64,000 nt of DNA from positions 1,302,001 to 1,366,000 of the forward strand of contig NZ_AP018771.1 of assembly GCF_019703545.1 (NCBI RefSeq), read 5' to 3'. Position numbers and translations under genes: made by a program. Of this stretch, positions 51,803 to 60,144 are shown piece by piece. The DNA comes from Haemophilus influenzae. GTDB taxonomy: Bacteria; Pseudomonadota; Gammaproteobacteria; Enterobacterales; Pasteurellaceae. The notes under the pieces were generated by a model. That model had not been told where the DNA came from and did no database searches. It saw only the letters and a program-made list of their open reading frames with translations. Every line of letters starts with the position of its first letter. The first letter of the stretch is position 1.

Positions 51803-52756
51803 ATGTCCTCAAACTTAACCGCACTTCAAATTCAACTTGAAATTTTACGCCTTATTCCAAAAACACGTTTTATTACCGCAGAAGAAATCTTACAAAAACT
51901 TGCTGATATTGGTGTTCAACGTGATATTCGTTCAATTCAACGCCAGCTAGAAAGTTTGTCTCAACAGTTTGAAATTGAGCGTGATATGCGTGATAAACCT
52001 TATGGCTACCGATGGAAATCAAATGCTAAAGGCTTGGATTTACCAATTTTAAATGAACAGCAATCACTTGTGCTTATGCTTGCTAAACAATATCTCAATG
52101 GCATTTTGCCTTCTAGCATTATGAGCTCAATGGAAGTGTTCTTTCAACAGGCCGAATATAATTTAGTTTATGACAGCCATAAAAAATCGGGGGCAGAATG
52201 GCTTAATAAAGTTGCTATTGCGCCAACTAGTCAGCCGTTATTACCTGCCAAAATCAATCCAGAAATTTTTTCTCAAATTAGTACTGCACTTTATCAAAAT
52301 CGATTTTTACAGGTGCATTATCGGAGTATTCACGGTAAAGAACATAAGGCACAGGTCAAGCCATTGGCTTTGGTACAACAAGGGCCAAGTAGCTATTTAG
52401 TCGCACAATATGAGAATGGCGATATTTTACACCTTGCTTTGCATCGTTTGCTTAAGGTAACAGTGAGTACAATGATATTTGAACGCCCTGATTTTAATTT
52501 GAAATCTTATGTAGAAAGCCAAAAGTTTGGTTTTACCTATGGTCGAAAAATCCGATTAACTTTCCGCATTAATAAAGATATTGGGGGATTTTTAACTGAA
52601 ACACCATTATCAACAGATCAAACAGTGGAAGCCTTAGGGGAGGATTATGAAATTTCAGCAACAGTGATCGAAAGTCAAATGCTGGAGTGGTGGATAGCTC
52701 ACTTTGGTGAAAATTATCAAGAAATTAAGCGTGTATATTTAGAAGAAACAGTATAA
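51803..52756 (+). CDS. WYL-domain transcriptional regulator
   Basis: 317 aa from ATG 51803 (GGGAG upstream). N-terminal winged HTH (residues 1-75; FITAEEILQKLADIG, RDIRSIQRQLESL), then a WYL domain (VHYRSIHGKEHKAQVKPLALV, residues about 170-240), then a WCX-like C-terminus. WYL regulators often control defence loci (BrxR, CapW) by binding inverted repeats and sensing ligands. A copy of the ACGACA-N5-TGTCGC motif overlaps its stop codon, and two more copies precede other island units, making this protein the obvious candidate binder. An uptake sequence lies near its start. Confidence 0.87.
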   Translation: MSSNLTALQIQLEILRLIPKTRFITAEEILQKLADIGVQRDIRSIQRQLESLSQQFEIERDMRDKPYGYRWKSNAKGLDLPILNEQQSLVLMLAKQYLNGILPSSIMSSMEVFFQQAEYNLVYDSHKKSGAEWLNKVAIAPTSQPLLPAKINPEIFSQISTALYQNRFLQVHYRSIHGKEHKAQVKPLALVQQGPSSYLVAQYENGDILHLALHRLLKVTVSTMIFERPDFNLKSYVESQKFGFTYGRKIRLTFRINKDIGGFLTETPLSTDQTVEALGEDYEISATVIESQMLEWWIAHFGENYQEIKRVYLEETV

Positions 52757-52787
52757 CGACATAAATTGTCGCTTTGCGCTTTATGAT
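52756..52787 (+). promoter_or_regulatory. Island operator-promoter 1 (ACGACA-N5-TGTCGC)
   Basis: ACGACA-TAAAT-TGTCGC (52756-52772), overlapping the regulator's stop codon. It is followed by a -10-like TATGAT (52782-52787) that starts exactly 10 bases after TGTCG. It serves the nucleotidase-sirtuin genes. Copies 2 and 3 are at 56898-56929 and 62137-62168. Confidence 0.7.
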
Positions 52788-52814
52788 AAATCTATCTGAC
52801 GAGAGGACATTCAA

Positions 52815-53705
52815 ATGAACCAGATTGTGTACATTGATATGGATAATGTGATGGTAGATTTTCCATCAGGTATTGCAAAACTAGATGATAAAACCAAGCG
52901 AGAATATGAAGGTCGATATGATGAAGTAGAGGGTATTTTTAGCTTAATGGAACCAATGCCAAACGCGATTTCTGCGGTGCATAAATTGATGAAGAAATAT
53001 CATATTTATGTGCTTTCTACTGCGCCTTGGCATAATCCTTCCGCTTGGAGTGATAAAGTAAAATGGATTCAACATTATTTCGGTGAAGAAAAAGGTTCAG
53101 CCTTATACAAACGATTGATTTTATCCCATCATAAAAATCTCAACCAAGGTGATTATTTAATTGATGATCGCACTAAAAATGGTGCTGGCAAATTTCAAGG
53201 CGAACATGTTCATTTTGGTACAGAACAATTTGCTAATTGGAATTGTGTCTTATCTTACTTAGGCTGTGGACCTTTTACACCAAGTGATGTGTTGCAAGAT
53301 TGTTTGAAAAAGCCAGCCGCCCTCGTGCAAGTTGAAACTGAGGAGCAAAGCCGAGTCATTGGTACTTTTGCGGATCGATATAAATGGCAAGTGTTTAATT
53401 TGGCATGTGTTTATGCGGATGAAACAGCAACCGAATACAAAACGGTCTATTTAATTATCAGCCCTTATCACAGTGATGAATTTAAATTGCGTATTGATGC
53501 CATGTGCGCTCATATTCAATCTGAATATGAAGTATTATTACACTCAAAATCACAGCTAAAACAATATTTCCAACGCCTTTCAGAGAAGCCATTCTTGCAT
53601 ATTGAAAGCTATACTTATCAACCCCTTTATAAAGCAGGGAATATTTTTGGCATGATGGCGAGAGATAGACAGGTTGATGAAATTTTAAGACAAAAAGGAC
53701 CCTGA
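52815..53705 (+). CDS. 5'(3')-deoxyribonucleotidase-like HAD protein with C-terminal extension
   Basis: 296 aa. Residues 1-160 have HAD/NT5C motifs: IVYIDMDNVMVDF (nucleophile and acid Asp), VLSTAPWHNPSAW, and DYLIDDRTKNGAG. The remaining ~130 residues (from about 170) are an extra domain I do not recognise. It would dephosphorylate nucleotides. The sirtuin gene begins 3 bases after its stop, so the two are co-expressed from island promoter 1. Confidence 0.78.
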   Translation: MNQIVYIDMDNVMVDFPSGIAKLDDKTKREYEGRYDEVEGIFSLMEPMPNAISAVHKLMKKYHIYVLSTAPWHNPSAWSDKVKWIQHYFGEEKGSALYKRLILSHHKNLNQGDYLIDDRTKNGAGKFQGEHVHFGTEQFANWNCVLSYLGCGPFTPSDVLQDCLKKPAALVQVETEEQSRVIGTFADRYKWQVFNLACVYADETATEYKTVYLIISPYHSDEFKLRIDAMCAHIQSEYEVLLHSKSQLKQYFQRLSEKPFLHIESYTYQPLYKAGNIFGMMARDRQVDEILRQKGP

Positions 53706-53708
53706 AAA

Positions 53709-54419
53709 ATGACTTTGGAAAAGAAACCAATTTGTGTAGTGTTAACCGGTGCTGGCATAAGTGCCGAAAGTGGTATTCCTACTTTTAGAGCTGAAGATGG
53801 ATTGTGGGCAGGGCATAAAGTAGAAGAAGTTTGCACGCCCGAAGCCTTGCAAAAGAACCGTGCGAAAGTGCTTGATTTCTATAACCAACGCCGTAAAAAT
53901 GCGGCAGCAGCTAAGCCAAACGCTGCGCATCTCGCCTTAGTTGAACTAGAAAAAGCCTATGATGTGAGAATCATCACGCAAAATGTGGATGATTTACATG
54001 AACGTGCCGGCAGCTCGAAGGTGTTGCATTTACACGGTGAATTAAATAAAGCTCGCAGTAGCTTTGATGAAAGTTATATTGTGGATTGTTTTGGTGATCA
54101 GAAATTAGAAGATAAAGATCCAAATGGACACCCAATGCGCCCTTACATCGTCTTTTTTGGTGAAATGGTGCCGATGCTAGAACGAGCGGTTGATATTGTG
54201 GAACAAGCAGATGTTGTGTTAGTGATTGGCACTTCTTTACAAGTGTATCCAGCCAATGGCTTAGTCAATGAAGCCCCAAGAAAAGCGCCAATTTATCTGA
54301 TTGATCCTAACCCAAATACAGGCTTTGTTCGTAAGCAAGTTATTGCAATAAAAGAAAAAGCAGGCGAGGGTGTGCCGAAAGTGGTGGCAGAGTTATTAGA
54401 GAACACCAAAAACTCATAG
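53709..54419 (+). CDS. Sir2-family NAD-dependent protein without zinc cysteines
   Basis: 236 aa. NAD-binding GAGISAESGIPTFR, TQNVDDLHERAG and catalytic HLHGE are all present, then FFGEMVP, IGTSLQVYPAN and IYLIDPNP. The four-Cys zinc module of CobB is absent, replaced by a short SFDESYIVDC segment. Short zinc-free sirtuins occur in bacteria; whether this is a deacylase or an NAD-consuming enzyme is open. It is the first of two distinct Sir2 proteins in this island. Confidence 0.85.
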   Translation: MTLEKKPICVVLTGAGISAESGIPTFRAEDGLWAGHKVEEVCTPEALQKNRAKVLDFYNQRRKNAAAAKPNAAHLALVELEKAYDVRIITQNVDDLHERAGSSKVLHLHGELNKARSSFDESYIVDCFGDQKLEDKDPNGHPMRPYIVFFGEMVPMLERAVDIVEQADVVLVIGTSLQVYPANGLVNEAPRKAPIYLIDPNPNTGFVRKQVIAIKEKAGEGVPKVVAELLENTKNS

Positions 54420-54497
54420 AAAAATGACCGCACTTTTCACATAAATAGCGAGTTTTATATCACTATACTGTATGACTGATGAATTAACGAGAAACGT

Positions 54498-54995
54498 ATG
54501 CATCCAGTAATTGAATTTTATTTAGAACAAAGAAAAAGCCAACATAATTTATCTTTGCAAGATATGTGGGCAATGCCCAAAAGAATGATTGGCGATGCTT
54601 ATTTTTATATTCCTTGGCTTTTACCTGTAACAGAAAGTTCAAAATGGAATCGTTCAGTACCGGTTTTTAACGAAGAAGACCTGGTTATTTTTATTGGAGA
54701 TGAAGCAATTCAAAATAAATATTTACATTCTATTGATATTATTCTGGATTATTTCTATTTATACCGTGAATGTAATAAAATTTACCCTAAACCTGAATTA
54801 ACTGAACGTAAAGTTTGGCTACGCAATATTGGGCATGAAAGTAAGAAGATTTCCCGCATCATTCGTAGTTTAAATTATTGCGGTCATCCTGAGTTGGCTA
54901 AAAGTTTACAGCAACTGGCAATAAAATTAGGTCAAGAAAAAGGCGTAATTCAAGAAGAAACAATGGAAATTTGGACAAATCTACTTAAACAATAA
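54498..54995 (+). CDS. OGFr-like domain protein
   Basis: 165 aa. The segment FYIPWLLPVTESSKWNRSVPVF followed by EDLVIFIGDEAIQNKYLHS resembles the opioid growth factor receptor-like (OGFr_N) family, where (D/Y)IQWLFP..E.S..N..AP and a following helix are conserved. Bacterial members are uncharacterised. An uptake sequence (near 54426) lies in the spacer before it. The gene downstream begins 7 bases after its stop. Confidence 0.68.
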   Translation: MHPVIEFYLEQRKSQHNLSLQDMWAMPKRMIGDAYFYIPWLLPVTESSKWNRSVPVFNEEDLVIFIGDEAIQNKYLHSIDIILDYFYLYRECNKIYPKPELTERKVWLRNIGHESKKISRIIRSLNYCGHPELAKSLQQLAIKLGQEKGVIQEETMEIWTNLLKQ

Positions 54996-55002
54996 GGGTA
55001 AA

Positions 55003-55722
55003 ATGATGGTAACAGAAGATTTTAAAAAAGTGGCAGTATCCTTCGCTGGAGGAGATGGCGGAAATCCTAACTCAGATGTTTGGTTTTGTGGGTTAGAATG
55101 GGGGATTGGTGATGAAGCTTCTCCTGATGATTTTTATAAGAAATTTAGTTTAAGCCCTAAATTAATACCGCACTCTTGGGTAGAGGATGATTTTGATGGT
55201 AGTTGGACTACTCAATATAATAGAAAAATATGTTGGTTTTTGTGGTACTACTACAATTTGGATTGGAAAAATGGAGAAAGTGCGGAGCATTTTGTTAAAA
55301 AATACGATGTGCTTTCCCCACAAGGTATTGGTTTCAAATTAAATATGCTACCAATCAATTTTAAAAATAGATCATCGATTAAATGGAATGAACAATTTAT
55401 TAAGATGACTGGATTTGAAACATTCGATGAATATAGAGAGTGGTGCGTTCAAAATCGCGGTGCTTTTTATCGTCAACTTATAGATGAATGTAATCCTAAA
55501 GTTATTATTTGTACGGGAGTCACTGAAAAAGATAACTTCTTTAAGTTTTTTACTGGAGAAGCCGTATATGAAACTAAAGCGTTGAAAGAGTTTAATATCT
55601 TCTATCGCAAGTATAATGATACTTTAATTTGTGTTTGCCCATTTTTTGGTGGACCAAGTGGCATTAATTCTTACGACAAAATGGAAGCATTAGTAGAGTC
55701 AGTAAAAGAATTATGTAAATAA
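55003..55722 (+). CDS. Unknown protein, possibly uracil-DNA-glycosylase-like fold
   Basis: 239 aa, AAGGG upstream. I do not recognise the family with confidence. An early DVWFCGLEWGIGDEA (strand-loop with Gly and acidic residues), a late NPKVIICTG strand and FFGGPSGIN loosely recall the UDG-like layout of an early G-x-x-P/E loop, a middle strand and a late HPS-like loop. The protein is rich in Trp and Phe. It ends before a UUCG-loop terminator and is co-directional with the OGFr-like gene. Confidence 0.6.
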   Translation: MMVTEDFKKVAVSFAGGDGGNPNSDVWFCGLEWGIGDEASPDDFYKKFSLSPKLIPHSWVEDDFDGSWTTQYNRKICWFLWYYYNLDWKNGESAEHFVKKYDVLSPQGIGFKLNMLPINFKNRSSIKWNEQFIKMTGFETFDEYREWCVQNRGAFYRQLIDECNPKVIICTGVTEKDNFFKFFTGEAVYETKALKEFNIFYRKYNDTLICVCPFFGGPSGINSYDKMEALVESVKELCK

Positions 55723-55748
55723 TTTTTTTATTAAGTTTAACGTTGATA

Positions 55749-55778
55749 GATAAATAGCGACTTCGGTCGCTATTTATC
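55749..55778. terminator. Bidirectional UUCG hairpin terminator
   Basis: GATAAATAGCGAC-TTCG-GTCGCTATTTATC is a perfect 13-bp stem with a TTCG tetraloop between convergent genes; A- and T-rich flanks suit both directions. Confidence 0.8.
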
Positions 55779-56781
55779 ATTGCTGATCTTGCTTATGTTT
55801 AAGCATATGCATAATAAGCCTAATGAGTGTTTCTTTTTGTTTCGGATCAGATTCTGCAACTAATAAAGTGAGCGCTGCAAGCCCAGTATCATTGATAACT
55901 GGATGCCCATTATGATCAAACAAACGCCCATTTCTATGTAAGAAATCTACAAATAAAAATGCACCGCTACGTTTATTACCATCTGAAAAAGGATGGTTCT
56001 TGACGACAAAATAAAGTAAATGTGCCGCTTTTGCTTCAATGCTTGGATAAGCGGGTTCACCAAATACACTTTGATCTAAATTGCCTAAAACCGCAGATAA
56101 GCCGTTATCTCGTGCACGTCCAAAGAGATCACTTGCTTCACCTTTTGCCATCAGCTGTGATTTTAACTCTGCTAGTGCAGAACAAGCCTCAGCATAAGTC
56201 GGTAATGTACCGCCTTGCTGTGTTTGTGGTTCGGCAAGTAAACCTTCATCATATTGTTGTAGCCATAAAAACGTATGCGTATAACGGCTGACAATATCCA
56301 CTAATCCACGACCACTTTCTAGCGTTAATTCCGCTGAATTTGCCGTTTTTTGAATAAGTGCAAGTGCTTGTTCTAATTCGTGAGCATTTTGCTGTAAACG
56401 TTTTTGGTTAATGGCATAGCCTTGAGTCAGATATTCTTTTAAACGTGCAGTTGCCCAAATTCTAAATTTAGTACCTAAAATAGAATTAACTCTATAACCG
56501 ACAGATATAATTACATCAAGATTATAGTATTCGATTGTTCGATTAATTTGTCTTTTGCCTTCAATTTGAACTGTTGCATTTTTTGCAACAGTTGCTTCTC
56601 TATTTAACTCACCATCAGTATAGATATTTCGTAAGTGACGTGAAATAACTGACTTATCTCGCCCAAATAAATCAGCCATTTGCTGTAAACTTAGCCAAAC
56701 GGTGTCATTTTCAAATCTCACTTCTACTTGCGTTGTGCCATCTTGAGCTTGGTAAATTTCAATCGGATTTTGATGATTCAT
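55777..56781 (-). CDS. RhuM-like / Fic domain fusion protein
   Basis: 334 aa from ATG 56781 (AAGGAAAAG upstream). The N-terminal RhuM-type region (residues 1-140) contains TVWLSLQQMADLFGRDKSVISRHL and LGTKFRIWATARLKEYL. A linker with helices follows, then a Fic/Doc domain with the full active motif HPFSDGNKRSG. Fic proteins usually transfer AMP or other groups to target proteins; no separate antitoxin gene is beside it, and no obvious inhibitory motif was seen. Divergent from the FtsK-gamma operon. Confidence 0.85.
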   Translation of the reverse strand: MNHQNPIEIYQAQDGTTQVEVRFENDTVWLSLQQMADLFGRDKSVISRHLRNIYTDGELNREATVAKNATVQIEGKRQINRTIEYYNLDVIISVGYRVNSILGTKFRIWATARLKEYLTQGYAINQKRLQQNAHELEQALALIQKTANSAELTLESGRGLVDIVSRYTHTFLWLQQYDEGLLAEPQTQQGGTLPTYAEACSALAELKSQLMAKGEASDLFGRARDNGLSAVLGNLDQSVFGEPAYPSIEAKAAHLLYFVVKNHPFSDGNKRSGAFLFVDFLHRNGRLFDHNGHPVINDTGLAALTLLVAESDPKQKETLIRLIMHMLKHKQDQQ

Positions 56782-56897
56782 ATTCTTTTCCTTAACAAAG
56801 TTACATGTATATATAACCAGATAAATATACATATTGCAATAAGGATAATCTTATTTGTAAAAGATCTTTTAAAAATAACCGCTTTCAACATTCGCAA

Positions 56898-56929
56898 ACG
56901 ACACAAGTTGTCGCATCCTTTCATATAAT
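56898..56929 (+). promoter_or_regulatory. Island operator-promoter 2 (ACGACA-N5-TGTCGC)
   Basis: ACGACA-CAAGT-TGTCGC (56898-56914), with a perfect TATAAT (56924-56929) starting exactly 10 bases after TGTCG. It lies between the leftward RhuM-Fic gene and the rightward FtsK-gamma operon, 72 bases before the latter's ATG. Confidence 0.75.
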
Positions 56930-57001
56930 TTTTCCATAAAGAGAAATTCTTTACTTCTTACATATTTATAAAAGCCTTTAATTAAGAAAAAGGAGCAAAT
57001 A

Positions 57002-57202
57002 ATGGCAATGAAAGTAATTATGGCAAGAGATCCACTTTTTGAGGATGTAAAAAAATTTGTGCAACAACAAAAAGTTGCATCTTGTTCAATGATTCAGCGC
57101 AGATTTATGTTGGGTTTTAATCGAGCTGGACAAATTTTAGAACAGTTGGAACAAGCGGGTATTATTTCACCAATGAAAAATGGACAGAGAAAAGTATTAT
57201 GA
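57002..57202 (+). CDS. Stand-alone FtsK gamma (winged-helix) domain protein
   Basis: 66 aa, essentially only an FtsK-gamma domain: DPLFEDVKKFV, then SMIQRRFMLGFNRAGQILEQ and LEQAGIISP. In FtsK this domain reads KOPS sequences and activates XerD. Here it has no motor. AAGGAG precedes the ATG. Its stop overlaps the Sir2 ATG (ATGA), so the two proteins are made together. It may be a DNA-reading or regulatory subunit of the Sir2/PP2C unit; that is inference. Confidence 0.85.
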   Translation: MAMKVIMARDPLFEDVKKFVQQQKVASCSMIQRRFMLGFNRAGQILEQLEQAGIISPMKNGQRKVL

Positions 57203-58032
57203 AAAATGATTTAAATTATGCAGTAGAACTTATTCGCAAAGCGGATGGCATTTTAATTACAGCTGGTGCGGGTATGAGCGTGGATTCTGGGCTACCCGAT
57301 TTCCGCAGCGTTGGTGGATTTTGGAATGCTTATCCTATGTTTAAAGAACATAATATATCTTTTGAAGACATCGCGACGCCACTAGCTTATAAGCATAATC
57401 AGGAACTTGCCTATTGGTTTTATGGGCATCGATTAGTTCAATACCGAAATACTATTCCTCACGAAGGGTATCAGATTTTAAAACGTTGGGCGGGAGCTAA
57501 ATCTCACGGATATTTCGTTTTTACCAGTAATGTGGATGGGCATTTTCAAAAGGCTGGTTTTGATGATAGCCATGTTTATGAAGTACACGGTACTTTGGAG
57601 CGTCTTCAGTGTGTCAATAATTGTCGAGGATTAAGTTGGTCTGCATCAAGTTTTCAACCTGCCGTGGATAATGAAAACTTATGTTTAACCAGTGAAAAAC
57701 CACATTGTCCTTATTGCGGAGGCTTAGCCCGTCAAAATGTGTTGATGTTTGACGATTGGAGTTATACAAGTCAGTATCAGGATTTCAAAAAGCTACGGTT
57801 AGATTCATGGCTAAAAGAAGTTGAGAATTTGGTAGTAATTGAGCTAGGTGCGGGCAAAGCAATTCCAACGGTTCGATATTTTTCCGAACGCACGGCAAAA
57901 GCCAAGAAAGCCGGTTTTATTCGCATTAATCCGCAAGACGGTGGCGTATCAAAACATCATTTTTTAGGGCTGGATATGACCGCACTTGAGGCTTTAAAAG
58001 CAATAGATGCTTTATTGAATCAATCAACATAA
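57199..58032 (+). CDS. Sir2-family protein with zinc module
   Basis: 277 aa. GAGMSVDSGLPDFRS (NAD loop), FTSNVDGHFQKAG, HGTLERLQCVNNC (catalytic His then a Cys pair), CPYCGG (second pair), and LMFDDW, ELGAGKAIPTVR. The zinc ligands are retained, unlike the other Sir2 protein of this island. It overlaps FtsK-gamma by 4 bases and is followed after 10 bases by a PP2C gene. Bacterial Sir2 domains in such clusters often act as NADases in defence, but this one has deacetylase-like features. Confidence 0.87.
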   Translation: MKNDLNYAVELIRKADGILITAGAGMSVDSGLPDFRSVGGFWNAYPMFKEHNISFEDIATPLAYKHNQELAYWFYGHRLVQYRNTIPHEGYQILKRWAGAKSHGYFVFTSNVDGHFQKAGFDDSHVYEVHGTLERLQCVNNCRGLSWSASSFQPAVDNENLCLTSEKPHCPYCGGLARQNVLMFDDWSYTSQYQDFKKLRLDSWLKEVENLVVIELGAGKAIPTVRYFSERTAKAKKAGFIRINPQDGGVSKHHFLGLDMTALEALKAIDALLNQST

Positions 58033-58042
58033 GGAAACCAAT

Positions 58043-58795
58043 ATGAAAAATGTCTGCCAAATCACTTTTTGTCAGCAAATTGGAAAAAATAAAAGGCACA
58101 ATCAAGATGCCCTTTTTAATGGCGAGGCGGTGTTTCAATATAAACTCAAAACGGCTGAAAAACGCCTTGAAAACCGACCGCACTTTATTGTGGGTGTGGC
58201 AGATGGTATTTCCAATAGTAATCTACCTGAAAAAGCGAGCAAATTGGCTATGCAATTATTAAGCCAAATGGAAAGTATAAACCGTCAAACGATCTACGAT
58301 TTACAATCCAGTTTATCAGCAGAATTGGCTGAGGATTATTTTGGCTCAGCAACCACGTTTGTGGCAGCTGAGATTGACCAAATAACTCGTAAAACCAAAA
58401 TTCTCAGCGTAGGCGATAGTCGTGCTTATTTAATTGACGCCCAAGGTAAATGGCAACAGATTACCCAAGATCATTCAATTCTTTCTGAATTATTGGCTGA
58501 TTTTCCCGATAAAAAAGAGGAAGATTTCGCCACTATTTATGGTGGCGTTTCTTCTTGTTTAATCGCCGATTATTCCGAATTTCAAGAGAAAATTTTTTAT
58601 CAAGAAATTGAAATTCAACAAGGGGAAAGTTTATTACTTTGTTCTGACGGCTTGACCGACGGGCTTTCAGATGAAATGCGCGAAAAAATTTGGCAGAAAT
58701 ATCCCGATGATAAATATCGCCTTACGGTTTGCCGCAAGATGATTGAGAAGCAATCGTTTTCGGATGATTTATCGGTTATAATCTGTGCATTTTGA
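58043..58795 (+). CDS. PP2C-family serine/threonine phosphatase
   Basis: 250 aa. Metal-binding motifs: KRHNQDALF, VGVADGISNS, ILSVGDSRAYLI, LCSDGLTDGLSDE and SFSDDLSVIICAF. All PP2C acidic ligands appear present. No kinase gene is seen in the window, so its target is unknown. It is the third gene of the FtsK-gamma/Sir2/PP2C unit; the DUF262 genes follow 38 bases later and may share its transcript. Confidence 0.88.
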   Translation: MKNVCQITFCQQIGKNKRHNQDALFNGEAVFQYKLKTAEKRLENRPHFIVGVADGISNSNLPEKASKLAMQLLSQMESINRQTIYDLQSSLSAELAEDYFGSATTFVAAEIDQITRKTKILSVGDSRAYLIDAQGKWQQITQDHSILSELLADFPDKKEEDFATIYGGVSSCLIADYSEFQEKIFYQEIEIQQGESLLLCSDGLTDGLSDEMREKIWQKYPDDKYRLTVCRKMIEKQSFSDDLSVIICAF

Positions 58796-58833
58796 TTTAT
58801 ATTATAAAAATATTCTAAGGAGCCCAAATTATT

Positions 58834-60144
58834 ATGAGTGAAGAAAAAGCAAAAATACTCAAGATTAAAGATGTATTTGATTTGAAGTTGAGCATTCCTG
58901 ATTATCAAAGACCATACAAATGGACAGTTAAAAATGTTCAGCAGCTGATTGATGATTTACTTACGCATTTCCGTGATAGTAAAGTTTATCGAATTGGTAC
59001 AATTGTTTTATATAAAAATGGAGGTAAGTCTGAAATAGTTGATGGACAACAGAGACTTACTACGCTATCGCTATTGCTTTACAAATTGGGGAAGAAAGAC
59101 ATCTTATTTTTAAATGAGGAATTTAATCATAGTATTAGCAAGTTTAATATTTTTGAAAATTATAGATTTATTAATAGCTACAATTTCCCTGAAGGATTTC
59201 AAGAATATATTCTAAAAATATGTGAAATGGTTCGTATTGAACTTGATGATTTAGATGAAGCTTTTCAGTTTTTTGATTCACAAAATTCAAAAGGGAAACC
59301 TTTAGAGTCTTATGATTTGCTTAAAGCGTATCATTTACGAGAAATGAAAGATAAGCCAAAAGAGATTATCCATCATTGTGTTGAACGTTGGGAGAAATCT
59401 GCACTTTCTCAAGAAATCAATAATTTAGATAAAATTATCAACTATATTCTTTTTAGATTACGCCGATGGCACTATCAAGAAAGCGGAGAGGTTTTTACAT
59501 CGGACGAGCTAGAGACATTTAAAGGCGTATCAGAAAGTACTAACTATCCTTATCTTAGCCCACTGTTTGCAACAAAGGTTGTAGAAAAATTAGCACAACA
59601 AAATCCTATGTTTTATCATCCAAGATTTGTGAGAACAAATTTTCAAACAATACAAACTCTAATAAATGGTGAGCAATTTTTTGATTATGTTCAGTATTAT
59701 GCTGAACTCTATGAAAAATTATTCAAAGAAGGAATTGGACTTGTTGATAAAGTGACAAAAATTAACGGTAAAGATCTAGGAAAAGGCGTAAATACTTTTC
59801 TCAATAATCAAGATCATTGCTATCGAGTAGGTGATAAGTATTTAAAAAATTTATTTGAATGTATAGTGTTATTCTATTTTGATAAGTTTGGTGAAATATA
59901 TTTAGATGAATTTATAAATAAAGCATTTTTATGGGTTTATCGAATTCGTTTTGAATATCAGCGTATTACTTTCAAAACTATAGAAGATGAAGCTCACTCA
60001 AAAAATGGATTATTTAATCATATAGAGAAATCCTCTACACCAATACAAGTGCTGAGATATACCTCAGCAATACGTGAAGATAAGTTTAGTAATATAGATA
60101 ATAAAATAAAGGAAGTTTTTGAGGTAAAAAATGAGCAATGCTAA
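58834..60144 (+). CDS. DUF262 protein lacking a C-terminal nuclease domain (GmrS-like subunit)
   Basis: 436 aa. DUF262 motifs: IPDYQRPYKWT, then EIVDGQQRLTTLSLLL, then FDSQNSKGKPLESYDLLKAYH, forming the ParB-like nucleotide-binding fold. No DUF1524 HNH motif is visible in its C-terminus. It overlaps the next DUF262 gene by 14 bases, giving a two-subunit system. GmrSD-type DUF262/DUF1524 proteins cut modified phage DNA using NTPs. Noticeably more AT-rich than the core and without uptake sequences that I could find. Confidence 0.82.
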   Translation: MSEEKAKILKIKDVFDLKLSIPDYQRPYKWTVKNVQQLIDDLLTHFRDSKVYRIGTIVLYKNGGKSEIVDGQQRLTTLSLLLYKLGKKDILFLNEEFNHSISKFNIFENYRFINSYNFPEGFQEYILKICEMVRIELDDLDEAFQFFDSQNSKGKPLESYDLLKAYHLREMKDKPKEIIHHCVERWEKSALSQEINNLDKIINYILFRLRRWHYQESGEVFTSDELETFKGVSESTNYPYLSPLFATKVVEKLAQQNPMFYHPRFVRTNFQTIQTLINGEQFFDYVQYYAELYEKLFKEGIGLVDKVTKINGKDLGKGVNTFLNNQDHCYRVGDKYLKNLFECIVLFYFDKFGEIYLDEFINKAFLWVYRIRFEYQRITFKTIEDEAHSKNGLFNHIEKSSTPIQVLRYTSAIREDKFSNIDNKIKEVFEVKNEQC

